DNA of 47,419 nt from JAYUHK01 sp043767025 (GCA_043767025.1 JAYUHK010000174.1:1-47419); one strand, 5' to 3'; numbered from the stretch's first letter, positions 1 through 9,526 are shown. The notes: generated by a model from the sequence alone, not told the origin. Numbers and translations: made by a program.

Positions 1-2313
1 AGGCGCAGTTTTGCCTTGACAAATTGCTGCTACGGATGCAAAAGTAGGCAGGGTAGGAGCTAAAATAACGATATTCATAAAAGCGGTATCGGCACAAACG
101 CCCGCCATCGGCGTAGGTTTGAACACATATTTGGTAGTCCCAACGTTGGCAGTATTAATGACGGCAGGAGTCCAAGTTCCCATGATAGCGGGTGTATTGG
201 TAGATTTATTGGGCAGCACAGGCGGCGTTGCGCCTTTGCAAATCGGAGCTATTGGATTGAAAGTAGGCGTAATATTCGCCACTACTTTGATGCGCAGGAG
301 TCCTTGTGTAGCGCAAACCCCCAAGTTGGCATTAAAAATCAAGTCGTATTCATCGACTTGCGACACGTTGGCAGGCGTTTCGTAAGTGCCAAAAATAGGC
401 GGAACGTTGTTGGATTTTACGGGCAGTACGACATTTTGTTGCCCGACGCAAAAAGTAAGCGGCGCAAAAGTAGGCGTTATGTTGGGTTTTACGATGACAG
501 TGACGGTTTTTGGCGCGCCAGCGATGGGACATCCTGAAATAGCGGGTGAGATAGTATAAGTTGCTGTTCCACTTAAACTTGGGTTTATTAATAACAATGT
601 TTGATTAATGCTACTTCCGCTGCTTGCTGATGCACCAGCTATATTATTTAGGGTCACAGTCCAACTAAAAGAAGTAAGATTAGATGAACTTCCTAAATTA
701 ATATCCGTGTTGTCACCTGAACAAATACTTTTTAATGCTTGAGGAAGAATAACATCTGGTTTTTCTACATTTACAAGAGCAGTTTCTGTTTTGACGCACC
801 CCAAAATATCCGTAACAGTAAGTGATGCAATATACGTACCTGAATTTATATACGTGTGTGTAGTATTTTGAGTGTTTGCTGTTGCCGTACCATCACCAAA
901 ATTCCACAAGAAAGTTGAATTTACCGTCGGGCAGGTCTTGGTAAACGAAAAAGCATTGCAAGTATTGGTCAGACTTGTTACAAACTCGGCATTAGGTCCA
1001 ATTTTGGTATCTGCTCCCCACGTCAATTTAAACCCACCATTGCTTGTAGTATAATTATCTACCAACAGAGAATAAACTGTTCCTGCAACCAAGTTTGCAG
1101 ACCCAGAAATATTAGAGCCGTTGCCTCCTTGAGAAGTTGGCCCACTACCATCTATTCCAGTTGGACCCGCAATACCACTCCAATTACATATAATAGCTTG
1201 ATTAGTAGGAGTAGGGCAGTCTTCCCAAATTGCAAAATCATAATCGTTAGAAAGTATATTAGGTGTAATCGTCATCTTGATAGGACCGTCACAGCCTGCT
1301 GTAAATTTAAACCATTTAGATTGTTTCTCGCCTTCAAGAAGGCAAGAGTTGGAGGCAGATACTTCTTGATTCCCGAAACCAGCATTTGAAACCCCTTGAA
1401 TAAAAGGCTGGTTGTTGCATAGTTTTGCTGCGGTGCTGCAATCTTGACTTGCAAGAGGATTAATTGGGGGTGGAGTAACATTAGTCAAGCATGTAGTAAA
1501 AGACCCTTGTATTCCTGACGGCGAGCCATATACAGCATAATGATAGGTAGTACCAACCGTTAGACCAGTAAACACTCGAGTTAGAGGTGAAGCACCACAA
1601 GCCAATGATCCTGCTAAACTATTGGCATTACAGTCGTCAGTAAAAAGAGCTAACCCTATTTGACCTGTCAAAGTGATAGCGGTAACAGAAATAGTTGCGC
1701 TTGTCCCAGTTGCCGTAAAGGAGTACCATACTTCAGGGCTATTGCCCACCAAACCACAAGCGCCAGTAGTAAAAGTGTTATCCGCGCCCACAGTGGTACC
1801 TGTTAGGCAAGGACCAGTAGGAGAAATAGTGGTAGCATTGCTACAATCGTCATTGAGTGGTGCTGGAATAATACTAACACAAACATTGAAGCCACCTGGC
1901 GCACCAGAGCCTGAAATAGTAAAATAATATTGAGTTCCTGCTGTTATATTAGCAACACTTATATTATTAAATGGCGCGGCTCCGCATTGAGACCCGAGTA
2001 AAGTAAAGCTACTTGCACAAGTTCCAGCTACCAGAATAACCTCCATATTTCCGCCCAAACCTGATGAAGTCACTGTAAATTGCGCAGCTCCCGATGTGGC
2101 AGGCGTAAAAGTGTACCAAACATCTGGATTGCCGTCAATAGTTTGGCAACCTACCGTACCGAGCCAACTATCATCTCCGCCGACAGTAGTTCCTGCGGTG
2201 CAAGACCCGTTGGCAGTAATCACAGTTGCGTTGGGGCAGAGGTCGTTGCCCGGCTGGGCAAAAAGCAAGAAAGCATTGAAAAGGGCTGCTAAAAGAAGTA
2301 AATTTCTTTTCAT
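1..2313 (-). CDS. Large secreted repeat protein, partial (C-terminus off the left edge)
   Basis: The minus frame is open for all 771 codons from the ATG at 2311-2313 to the edge, with no stop when read codon by codon. The N-terminus is a signal peptide (MKRNLLLLAALFNAFLLFAQ). About three related Cys-containing beta domains of ~130 residues follow, with 'DVWYTFTP', 'EVWYSFTA' and 'SKWFKFTA' motifs, resembling the beta-sandwich domains of Bacteroidota surface proteins. A PKD domain (LWNFGDGTATANTQNTTHTY) comes next. From about residue 590 to the edge are tandem Ig-like repeats with the signature T-F-x-P-[IL]-x-x-[IF]-C-x-G. Such proteins usually end in a gliding-motility or type IX sorting domain, but that end is not visible. 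Likely role: an extracellular adhesin or matrix protein. The small + strand ORFs here are antisense to it. Confidence 0.85.
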   Translation of the reverse strand, partial: MKRNLLLLAALFNAFLLFAQPGNDLCPNATVITANGSCTAGTTVGGDDSWLGTVGCQTIDGNPDVWYTFTPATSGAAQFTVTSSGLGGNMEVILVAGTCASSFTLLGSQCGAAPFNNISVANITAGTQYYFTISGSGAPGGFNVCVSIIPAPLNDDCSNATTISPTGPCLTGTTVGADNTFTTGACGLVGNSPEVWYSFTATGTSATISVTAITLTGQIGLALFTDDCNANSLAGSLACGASPLTRVFTGLTVGTTYHYAVYGSPSGIQGSFTTCLTNVTPPPINPLASQDCSTAAKLCNNQPFIQGVSNAGFGNQEVSASNSCLLEGEKQSKWFKFTAGCDGPIKMTITPNILSNDYDFAIWEDCPTPTNQAIICNWSGIAGPTGIDGSGPTSQGGNGSNISGSANLVAGTVYSLLVDNYTTSNGGFKLTWGADTKIGPNAEFVTSLTNTCNAFSFTKTCPTVNSTFLWNFGDGTATANTQNTTHTYINSGTYIASLTVTDILGCVKTETALVNVEKPDVILPQALKSICSGDNTDINLGSSSNLTSFSWTVTLNNIAGASASSGSSINQTLLLINPSLSGTATYTISPAISGCPIAGAPKTVTVIVKPNITPTFAPLTFCVGQQNVVLPVKSNNVPPIFGTYETPANVSQVDEYDLIFNANLGVCATQGLLRIKVVANITPTFNPIAPICKGATPPVLPNKSTNTPAIMGTWTPAVINTANVGTTKYVFKPTPMAGVCADTAFMNIVILAPTLPTFASVAAICQGKTAP

Positions 2314-2416
2314 CGTCTTAATAATTTTTGGTATTTGTTTGTAAAGTCCAACCTATTTGGAAATGAAAAAGTGGCATCAAAGTTTTGTGCCACACTCTTC
2401 AAAACGAATTATATTA

Positions 2417-2424
2417 CAAAAGTA
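2417..2424 (-). promoter_or_regulatory. Putative -7 promoter element (TACTTTTG) for the large secreted protein
   Basis: Matches the Bacteroidota -7 consensus TAnnTTTG on the minus strand, about 100 bp upstream of the start at 2313. No convincing TTTG was seen at the -33 spacing, so this is weak. Confidence 0.35.
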
Positions 2425-2998
2425 TGTTATTTTTTCAATAATAATTATATTAAATTACAAAAAAAATTAAAAAACATCTATTTAGTGAAATTTTAAAATG
2501 ATAAATTCAGACCTTTTAAAATATAAAACACGAAAAACATTGTTTTTTAGAAGAATAATATTTTGAAAACGCATTTATTTTATTGTATGCACAAAATAAT
2601 ATTTTACAATAAGCAAATATTTACAAAAAATACCTATATTTTTGTAAAATAAAGTGGCTAAAAAAAATCACTTGTGACATAGTATAAATAATATTTTATA
2701 AATATAGAAAATTTTGACTGAAGTTGCAGTTATATTGATTTTTTTAGGATTTTTTACAGCACAGACACTCTTACAAAGTCAATTTTAAATGTGAGCGGTT
2801 CAAAGATAAAATTTATGAACGATGAAAACTAACTTCAAATAAAAGCTTCGTACTAATTGGGAATTAGTTATTTGAAATAAAATCTAAAAAATCCACTAAA
2901 AAATGTCACAAAAGCAAAAAAATTCAGGTTTCGGAAAAAAGCTCTGACATTTTAATAAAAGATTTTTGGAGAGGCAATAAATTGAGGTTGAAAGTCCA

Positions 2999-3006
2999 TA
3001 TATTTG
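2999..3006 (+). promoter_or_regulatory. Putative -7 promoter element (TATATTTG) for lpdA
   Basis: Perfect TAnnTTTG match, 35 bp before the lpdA ATG. The expected -33 TTTG is not at the ideal spacing; the nearest TTG is 14 bp upstream. The short implied leader supports the chosen lpdA start. Confidence 0.5.
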
Positions 3007-3040
3007 CACTGAAAATTATTTTTATATAAAATTAGAAACT

Positions 3041-4438
3041 ATGAATTTTGATTTGATAATTATCGGGAGCGGTCCCGGCGGTTATGTGGCGGCTATTCGA
3101 GCCTCCCAATTAGGTATGACGGTGGGGGTCGTGGAGCGCGAAAACTTGGGGGGAATCTGCCTGAATTGGGGTTGTATCCCCACGAAAGCCTTGCTCAAAA
3201 GTGCGCAAGTTTTTGAATATATCAAGCACGCAAAGGATTACGGAATCGAAGTTTCGGACGCAAAATCCGATTTTGGAGCTATGATTAACCGAAGCCGCAC
3301 GATAGCTGACGGCATGAGCAAGGGCGTGAATTTTTTGATGAAAAAAAATAAAATAACCATTATCAATGGCAATGGTGTTCTGAACGCCAGCAAAGAGGTG
3401 GAAGTGACCGACAAAGACGGTAAAAAAACCATTTGTACGGCTAAAAACATCATTATCGCTACGGGCGGACGCGCAAAAGAGTTGCTAAACTTGAAGATAG
3501 ATGGCAAAAAAATCATCGAGTATCGAAAAGCTATGACGCTCGAAAAGCAACCTAAAAAAATGGTGGTAGTCGGCGGTGGAGCGATAGGCGTAGAGTTCGC
3601 CTACTTCTATAAGTCGCTCGAAACCGATGTCACAATAGTCGAATTTATGGAACAAGGATTAGTGCCTCGAGAAGACGCTGATGTTTCAAAAGAATTGACT
3701 AAAATTTACCAAAAATCTGGTATTCGAGTGCTTGGAAACACCTCCGTAGAGAATGTAGATATTTCTGGAAATGGTTGCAAAGTCAGCGTCAAAAACCGTG
3801 CCGACGGCAAAATAGAAGTCATTGAGTGTGACATAGTGCTCTCTGCTGCAGGCGTAACGCCCAATACCGAAAATATAGGTTTGGAGCAATTAGGGATACA
3901 AACTGACCGTGGATTTATCAAAGTAAATGAATATTATCAGACGAATGTGACAGGCATTTATGCGATTGGTGACGTACTATCTACGCAATCGCTGGCGCAC
4001 GTCGCGAGTGCCGAAGGGATTACTTGCGTCGAAAAAATCGCAGGACATCACCCTGAACCCATTGATTACAACAATATTCCGGGCTGTACTTACTGCTCCC
4101 CAGAGGTAGCATCTGTTGGCTATACAGAAGCCGCAGCACGCGCAGCAGGATATGAATTGAAAATCGGTAAATTCCCATTCGCAGCGTCAGGAAAAGCAAG
4201 TGCTGCAGGCGCAAAAGAAGGTTTTGTGAAAGTGATTTTTGATGCAAAATACGGTGAATTTTTGGGTGCGCACTTGATAGGAGCTAACGTGACAGAAATG
4301 ATTAGCGAGATAGTAGTAGCGAGAAAATTAGAAACTACTGGACACCAAATTATAAAATCTATCCACCCGCACCCGACTATGAGCGAAGCGATTATGGAAG
4401 CGGCGGCAGCAGCTTACGGAGAAGTAATTCACATTTAA
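3041..4438 (+). CDS. lpdA: Dihydrolipoyl dehydrogenase (E3)
   Basis: FAD/NAD(P)-dependent disulfide oxidoreductase that re-oxidises dihydrolipoamide in pyruvate and 2-oxoglutarate dehydrogenase complexes and the glycine cleavage system. The 465 residues match the family's usual length. Visible: N-terminal FAD Rossmann motif GSGPGG (9-14), redox disulfide CLNWGC (C40, C45), NAD-binding GGGAIG near 180, the second FAD motif 'YAIGDV', and the C-terminal active-site HPTMSE (H444, E449) that acts across the dimer. Starts at an ATG behind a -7 element. It stands 104 bp before recQ. A partner E1 alpha gene (pdhA) lies at 21.2-22.3 kb on the other strand, so E1 and E3 are not in one operon. Confidence 0.97.
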   Translation: MNFDLIIIGSGPGGYVAAIRASQLGMTVGVVERENLGGICLNWGCIPTKALLKSAQVFEYIKHAKDYGIEVSDAKSDFGAMINRSRTIADGMSKGVNFLMKKNKITIINGNGVLNASKEVEVTDKDGKKTICTAKNIIIATGGRAKELLNLKIDGKKIIEYRKAMTLEKQPKKMVVVGGGAIGVEFAYFYKSLETDVTIVEFMEQGLVPREDADVSKELTKIYQKSGIRVLGNTSVENVDISGNGCKVSVKNRADGKIEVIECDIVLSAAGVTPNTENIGLEQLGIQTDRGFIKVNEYYQTNVTGIYAIGDVLSTQSLAHVASAEGITCVEKIAGHHPEPIDYNNIPGCTYCSPEVASVGYTEAAARAAGYELKIGKFPFAASGKASAAGAKEGFVKVIFDAKYGEFLGAHLIGANVTEMISEIVVARKLETTGHQIIKSIHPHPTMSEAIMEAAAAAYGEVIHI

Positions 4439-4454
4439 AAATTATTTTAACTAA

Positions 4455-4498
4455 TTTTTGTGACTTTAAACTTTTTTTTAATAAAAATGTCACAAAAA
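4455..4498. repeat. 10-bp inverted repeat after lpdA (TTTTTGTGAC / GTCACAAAAA)
   Basis: The arms at 4455-4464 and 4489-4498 are exact reverse complements separated by 24 nt. Each arm carries the window-wide TGTGAC motif. It could act as a weak terminator between lpdA and recQ, but no T-run follows the right arm. Confidence 0.5.
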
Positions 4499-4542
4499 TA
4501 ACCTTAATTTAATTTTTTATAATTTTCTAACTCAATTATAAA

Positions 4543-6444
4543 GTGCCAACACCCAATGAAATTTTGAAAAAATATTGGGGTTTTGACAAATTCCGCCCGT
4601 CGCAATTAGACATTATTGAGTCTGTGTTGGGTGATCGAGATACCCTTGCGTTGCTTCCTACGGGCGGTGGAAAGTCTATATGTTTTCAAGTTCCTGCGCT
4701 TTGTTTGGAGGGCGTGGCGCTGGTTGTTTCTCCGTTGATTGCTTTGATGAAAGATCAAGTTCAGAATCTGAAACAAAAAAATATCGCTGCAGAGGCGATT
4801 TTTTCGGGTTTGCACCAGCGAGAAGTAGAAAGAATTTTTGATAATTGCACTTTTGGTGACACCAAAATTTTATACCTTTCGCCAGAAAGATTAGCCAACC
4901 CAGATGCCATAGAGCGAATAAAACAACTGAAAATTTCGATTTTGGTAGTAGATGAAGCGCATTGTATTTCGCAATGGGGCTACGACTTTCGACCATCGTA
5001 CCTAAAAATAGCAACTGTCCGACCGTTTTTTCCAAAAATTCCTGTGCTTGCTTTGACCGCGACCGCAACCAAAGAAGTAGTGCAAGATATTCAGCAAAGG
5101 CTGGAATTTTCGGCAAATAATATTTTTCAAAAAAGTTTTTCGCGCTCAAATTTGTCTTATGTCGTCTTCAATCAAGAACACAAAGACCCAAAAATGTTAG
5201 ATATTTTGCAAAAAGTGACAGGGTCTGCGGTGGTATATGTTAAAAATCGAAAAAAAACAAAAGATATTTCGCAGTATTTGTTGCGCCATCAAATAAGTGC
5301 AGATTATTATCATGCAGGCTTGGAGATGGACGAACGCTCGAAAAAACAAGACAACTGGATAAATAACAAGATTCGCGTGATGGTTTCGACCAACGCTTTT
5401 GGTATGGGAATTGACAAACCCGATGTGCGGACGGTTATTCATTTGGATTTGCCAGAAAGTTTGGAAGCCTATTTTCAAGAAGCTGGGCGCGCAGGACGCG
5501 ACGAAGCAAAGGCATATTGTGTTTTGCTGTATAATTTAAGCGATAAAATTCAATTAGAACGAAATTTTATTTCGTCGTTTCCCGAAATTGATGAAATAAA
5601 AAATACTTATCGTGCGCTTGGCAGCTATTTGCAGTTGGCAATAGGCAGCGGAATGGGTGAAAGTTTTGATTTCGAACTCAACGAATTTGCTTTGAATTTT
5701 AAATTAGAGGTCGCAAAAACATACAGTTGCCTCAAAGTGCTGGAGCAATCTGGCTGGATTGCGCTCAACGAAGCAATAAAAATCCCGAGTTCTGTGACAT
5801 TTTTGGTGGATAAACACCAACTTTACGATTATCAAATAAAAAATGAAAAATTAGATTTGCTGATTCGTACGCTTTTGAGGCTCTATCAAGGCATAGCCAC
5901 CCAAATTATGAGCGTCAATGAGTTTCAGATTGCGACGATTTGTAAAAGTACTAAAGAACTGATTATCAAGGGTTTAAATCTGCTTCACAGCGATAAAATC
6001 ATTGATTACTCCAAGCAGAAAGATAAACCGCAGTTGGTATTTGTGCGTGAAAGAGTCGATATTTCGCATTTAGATATTGACGTGGCGGCGTACAATTTTC
6101 GGAAAAATAGGCACAAATGGAGGATTGAAAAGGTGGTTTCGTATGCCGAAACAGCGCATTGTAGAAGTCGCCAGTTGCTCGATTATTTTGGCGAAGAAAA
6201 TGCTTCAAATTGCGGTGTTTGTGACATTTGTTTGGAGCGAAAAAAAAATTCTGTTTCTAACAACGAGTTCAATACTTACAGTGAAAAAATTAAAATTTTA
6301 TTAGAAAAAAATGGGCTAACTTTGGAAGAACTCGTCAATTCATTTGCCCCCAAAAGAAAAGATGTAGTTTTGAAAACGATTGAATTTTTGGTGGACGAAA
6401 GGCTTATTTTGTCAGAAAAAAATAAATACGTTTGGAACAAATAA
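4543..6444 (+). CDS. recQ: ATP-dependent DNA helicase RecQ
   Basis: Superfamily 2 3'-5' DNA helicase for recombination and replication repair. Starts at GTG; the N-terminal sequence after it (PTPNEILKKYWGFDKFRPSQ) aligns with the usual RecQ N-terminus, and no upstream ATG fits. Visible: Walker A TGGGKS (40-45), DEAH box with the following CISQWGYDFR aromatic loop, 'AGRAGRDE' motif VI, and an RQC zinc cluster near residue 545-565 (CRSRQLLDYFG...CGVCDIC). The C-terminal ~70 residues look winged-helix/HRDC-like but are not a clear HRDC domain. Length 633 residues, slightly longer than E. coli RecQ. The stop overlaps the next gene by 13 bp, implying coupled translation. Confidence 0.96.
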   Translation: MPTPNEILKKYWGFDKFRPSQLDIIESVLGDRDTLALLPTGGGKSICFQVPALCLEGVALVVSPLIALMKDQVQNLKQKNIAAEAIFSGLHQREVERIFDNCTFGDTKILYLSPERLANPDAIERIKQLKISILVVDEAHCISQWGYDFRPSYLKIATVRPFFPKIPVLALTATATKEVVQDIQQRLEFSANNIFQKSFSRSNLSYVVFNQEHKDPKMLDILQKVTGSAVVYVKNRKKTKDISQYLLRHQISADYYHAGLEMDERSKKQDNWINNKIRVMVSTNAFGMGIDKPDVRTVIHLDLPESLEAYFQEAGRAGRDEAKAYCVLLYNLSDKIQLERNFISSFPEIDEIKNTYRALGSYLQLAIGSGMGESFDFELNEFALNFKLEVAKTYSCLKVLEQSGWIALNEAIKIPSSVTFLVDKHQLYDYQIKNEKLDLLIRTLLRLYQGIATQIMSVNEFQIATICKSTKELIIKGLNLLHSDKIIDYSKQKDKPQLVFVRERVDISHLDIDVAAYNFRKNRHKWRIEKVVSYAETAHCRSRQLLDYFGEENASNCGVCDICLERKKNSVSNNEFNTYSEKIKILLEKNGLTLEELVNSFAPKRKDVVLKTIEFLVDERLILSEKNKYVWNK

Positions 6445-7556
6445 CGCATCAAAAACACACTATCTTGTTGGTTTCCAACGATTTAAGCAATGACCAGCGA
6501 ATGTTGCGCATCTGTAATTCGTTGGCAAAAAATGGTTATAGAGTAACACTCGTTGGGCGAAAATTAAAAAATTCAACTCCGCTTACGCCAGAAATTTATG
6601 AACAAAAAAGACTGAAATGTTTTTTCAATAATTCTGCACTTTTTTATGCTGAATACAATATTCGCCTGCTGCTGTTGCTTTTTGTCACAAAATACGACGG
6701 AATTTGCGCGATTGATTTAGATACGATATTGCCGGTGGCATTGATTTCTTATGTCAAACCGCGTGTTAATTTTTATGATGCGCACGAATATTTTACGGAA
6801 GTTCCAGAATTAGTCGCTCGCCCGAGTGTGCAAAATGTTTGGAAAAAAATTGAAAAATTTGCCGTGCCGAAGATGAATTATTGCTATACCGTCTGTGAAA
6901 GCTTGTCACAACTGTTTGAAAATGAGTATGGTATGAAATTTTATACCATCAAAAACGTTCCTTTTCGGTTGCGAGCTGAATCGCTTACAGATGTTCCAAA
7001 GGTTAAAAAAATAATACTTTATCAAGGCGCGTTGAATGTCGGGCGAGGATTAGAAAGTGCCATTACCGCTATGCAATTTGTCGAAAATGCAAAACTTCAT
7101 TTGGCTGGGAAAGGCGATATTGAGCAACAATTAAAGGAATTAGTCTTTCGATTGAATGTCACAGATAAAGTAATATTTTTAGGAAATATTGCGCCCAAAG
7201 AGCTAAAAAAAATAACCGCAACCGCAAGTATTGGGCTGAATCTGTTGGAAAATTTGGGGCTGAATTATTATTTTTCGCTTGCCAACAAGACATTTGATTA
7301 CATTCAGGCGGGAATCCCTTCGCTCAACATGGATTTTCCAGAATACCGAAAACTAAACAGTGAATTTGAAACTTCTTTGCTTCTGAACAATCTTTCGCCT
7401 TCGACGGTCGCCCAAAATATTAACGCTTTACTCAACAATGTAACTTTATACAATCGCTTGAAAATCAACTGTTTAGAAGCAGCGAAAATATGGAATTGGG
7501 AGTCGGAGGAACAAAAATTAATCCAAATCTATGACTACGCATTTAAAAAAAAATAA
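6432..7556 (+). CDS. GT4-family glycosyltransferase
   Basis: Protein of 374 residues with the two-domain GT-B layout. The N-terminal half has 'VSNDLSNDQRMLRI' and 'FYDAHEYFTE'. The C-terminal half has a Glycos_transf_1-type donor-binding region ('LYQGALNVGRGLE', 'LAGKGDIEQQLKEL', and 'TFDYIQAGIPSLNMDFPEYRKL', where the usual E-x7-E region would lie). The TTG start lies inside the recQ end; the next ATG is a few codons into conserved sequence, so TTG is preferred. It probably adds a sugar to a surface glycan or lipid; donor and acceptor cannot be read from sequence. No other polysaccharide genes are adjacent. Confidence 0.85.
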   Translation: MEQITHQKHTILLVSNDLSNDQRMLRICNSLAKNGYRVTLVGRKLKNSTPLTPEIYEQKRLKCFFNNSALFYAEYNIRLLLLLFVTKYDGICAIDLDTILPVALISYVKPRVNFYDAHEYFTEVPELVARPSVQNVWKKIEKFAVPKMNYCYTVCESLSQLFENEYGMKFYTIKNVPFRLRAESLTDVPKVKKIILYQGALNVGRGLESAITAMQFVENAKLHLAGKGDIEQQLKELVFRLNVTDKVIFLGNIAPKELKKITATASIGLNLLENLGLNYYFSLANKTFDYIQAGIPSLNMDFPEYRKLNSEFETSLLLNNLSPSTVAQNINALLNNVTLYNRLKINCLEAAKIWNWESEEQKLIQIYDYAFKKK

Positions 7557-7594
7557 TTTGAGTTGTCATATTTTAGGTGTTTACAAAAAATAAT

Positions 7595-8878
7595 ATGAAA
7601 AATTTTATTGAAGAATTAAAGTGGCGCGGTATGTTGCACGACATGGTTCCCGAAACAGAAGCCTTGCTTTCTAAAGGCTCCGTGACGGGCTACATCGGTT
7701 TTGACCCAACTGCGGACTCTTTGGGAGTAGGAAATTTGGTGCAAGTAATGATGCTTCTACACTTTCAAGAATGTGGACACAAACCTATCGCATTGATAGG
7801 CGGCGCAACTGGAATGGTGGGCGACCCGTCTGGAAAATCACAAGAACGAAATTTGCTTTCTGAAGACATCTTGCAACACAACTTGGAATCACAGAAGAAA
7901 CAATTAGAAAAATTTTTAAATTTTGATTGCGGAGCAAATTCTGCTGAAATTGTAAATAATTACGATTGGTTCAAGAATTTTTCTTTTTTAGACTTCATTC
8001 GTGACGTGGGAAAAAATCTAACTGTTAGCTATATGATGGCGAAAGACTCTGTGCAGCAGCGTTTGGAATCCGGTATGTCGTTCACCGAATTTAGTTATCA
8101 GTTGGTGCAAGGATATGATTTTTTTTACCTCTGGAAAAATAGGAATGTCGAGCTTCAGATGGGCGGCTCCGACCAGTGGGGCAATATCGTGACGGGGACT
8201 GAATTGATACGGCGAATGGGCGGCGGAAAAGGCTACGCACTCACCACTCCGCTCATCAAAAAGGCGGACGGTACCAAGTTTGGGAAGTCCGAAAGTGGAA
8301 ATATTTGGTTAGATGCAAAGCGAACTTCGCCTTACCAATTTTATCAGTTTTGGCTAAATGCAAGCGATGAAGATGTAAAAAATTATATCCGAATTTTTAC
8401 GCTTTTTACCCAAAAAGAGATAGAACTTTTAGAAGTAGAACACGCGCTTTCACCGCATTTGAGAGGGCTTCAAAAAGCGTTGGCGGAGGATATTACGATA
8501 AGAGTACATTCTCTAAAAGAATTAAAATCTATCAAAAATGTGACAGAAATTTTATTTGGAAATAATGTCACAAAAGAGAATCTTATTTTATTGTCCGAAA
8601 ATGATTTGAATACTATTTCTCAAGAAATTCCGACTTTCACGCTCTCAAAAGAAGACTTGAAGCAAGGAATTTCGATAATAGATGTTCTGGGCGAGCTTAC
8701 GTCAATCATCAAGTCAAAAGGGGAAGCCAAGAATGCGATAAAAAATAATGCCATTTCGGTGAATAGAGAAAAAGTGAGCAGCATTGATTTTCAACTCAAC
8801 GAAACTCATCTTATCAAAGACAAATTTATTTTTATTGACAACGGAAAGAAAAATAAATACATTCTCCGAGCAGAATAA
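7595..8878 (+). CDS. tyrS: Tyrosyl-tRNA synthetase
   Basis: Class I aminoacyl-tRNA synthetase charging tRNA-Tyr. I start it at the ATG at 7595 (MKNFIEELKWRG...), the usual family N-terminus; a GTG at 7577 is possible but would add six uninformative residues. About 427 residues. Visible: tyrosine pocket 'GFDPTADSL' (35-43), 'GGATGMVGDPSGKS', 'QMGGSDQWGNI', the KMSKS-loop equivalent KFGKS, and a C-terminal S4-like RNA-binding domain. Odd point: the HIGH signature, normally HxGH or HIGS/HIGN, reads G44-V45-G46-N47, so the first histidine is absent. It lies 38 bp behind the glycosyltransferase and ends at a convergent terminator. Confidence 0.96.
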   Translation: MKNFIEELKWRGMLHDMVPETEALLSKGSVTGYIGFDPTADSLGVGNLVQVMMLLHFQECGHKPIALIGGATGMVGDPSGKSQERNLLSEDILQHNLESQKKQLEKFLNFDCGANSAEIVNNYDWFKNFSFLDFIRDVGKNLTVSYMMAKDSVQQRLESGMSFTEFSYQLVQGYDFFYLWKNRNVELQMGGSDQWGNIVTGTELIRRMGGGKGYALTTPLIKKADGTKFGKSESGNIWLDAKRTSPYQFYQFWLNASDEDVKNYIRIFTLFTQKEIELLEVEHALSPHLRGLQKALAEDITIRVHSLKELKSIKNVTEILFGNNVTKENLILLSENDLNTISQEIPTFTLSKEDLKQGISIIDVLGELTSIIKSKGEAKNAIKNNAISVNREKVSSIDFQLNETHLIKDKFIFIDNGKKNKYILRAE

Positions 8879-8883
8879 CAGGC

Positions 8884-8928
8884 AAAAAAAATAGGTCGGC
8901 TTCAAACAAATGAAGCTGACCTATTTTT
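8884..8928. terminator. Bidirectional terminator between tyrS and the RRM gene
   Basis: Stem 8884-8903 with 8912-8928 (AATAGGTCGGCTTC pairing GAAGCTGACCTATT with one G-U), 8-nt loop, A-run on one side and T-run on the other. It sits between convergent genes and can serve both. Confidence 0.85.
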
Positions 8929-8947
8929 CTTAAAGATAATTTAAAGA

Positions 8948-9526
8948 CTAATCGTCCTCAAATTTGTCAGAGCTACCACTGTTGTACTTGTCGTAACGTG
9001 GACGATCATCGCCGCCGAATGGTTTTTTGTAACCACCGCCGCCGCCGCCGTAACCGCCTGTGGTTCCGCCACCGCCGCCGCTACGATTGTAACCGCCACC
9101 GCCGCCGCCGCCACGGTTATAGCCGCCACCACCACCGCTGCCGCCACTGCCGCCGCGATTGTAACCACCGCCACCACCGCCGCCGTAGCCACCACCACCG
9201 CCGCCACCGCCGCCAAATGGTTTTTTGTAGCCACCGCCACCGCCACCGCCGCCGAATGGTTTTTTGAAACCACCGCCGCCTTCGCCTTTCGGACGTGCTT
9301 CGTTCACTTGGAGAGTACGACCGTCAATTTCAGACTCATTTAAGCCTTCGATTGCTGCATTAGCTTCTTCATCACTGCTCATTTCTACGAAGCCGAAGCC
9401 TCTGCTTCTACCTGTGTTTTGATCGGTGATAATCTTCGCGGATGAGACCTCACCATAAGCCTCAAACATTTCTCTGAGTTTGTCGCTGTCAATTTTAAAA
9501 CTGACGTTGCTAACATAAATGTTCAT
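8948..9526 (-). CDS. Glycine-rich RRM RNA-binding protein
   Basis: 192 residues: one RNA-recognition motif (1-80) followed by a glycine-rich tail of ~110 residues. RNP2 is IYVSNV (3-8) and RNP1 is RGFGFVEM (~42-49), both with the aromatic RNA-stacking residues in place. The tail is built of GGGG runs broken by 'YKKPFGG', 'FKKPFGG' and 'YNRGG/YNRSG' units. It resembles the small cold-inducible RRM proteins of Bacteroidota and cyanobacteria, which bind single-stranded RNA. The sequence gives no target. A monocistronic gene with a ~115-nt leader behind a -7 element. Confidence 0.93.
   Translation of the reverse strand: MNIYVSNVSFKIDSDKLREMFEAYGEVSSAKIITDQNTGRSRGFGFVEMSSDEEANAAIEGLNESEIDGRTLQVNEARPKGEGGGGFKKPFGGGGGGGGYKKPFGGGGGGGGGYGGGGGGGYNRGGSGGSGGGGGYNRGGGGGGGYNRSGGGGGTTGGYGGGGGGYKKPFGGDDRPRYDKYNSGSSDKFEDD

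Larger units (their letters stand above)
2314..3040. other. 727-bp AT-rich intergenic region
   Basis: Separates the divergent large secreted protein (-) and lpdA (+). It is very AT-rich and holds no ORF I would support. It contains two TGTGACA-type heptamers (about 2665 and 2904) and -7-like promoter elements at each end. Nothing else was recognised. Confidence 0.6.

Noticed and set aside
119..2344. Several short + strand ORFs (60-88 codons)
   Set aside because: They lie antisense to one uninterrupted 771-codon minus frame with signal peptide, PKD and Ig-like repeats.
8998..9267. (CCG/CCA)n-rich stretch as a CRISPR or DNA-level tandem repeat
   Set aside because: It is the glycine-codon run of the RRM protein; no spacer/repeat structure.
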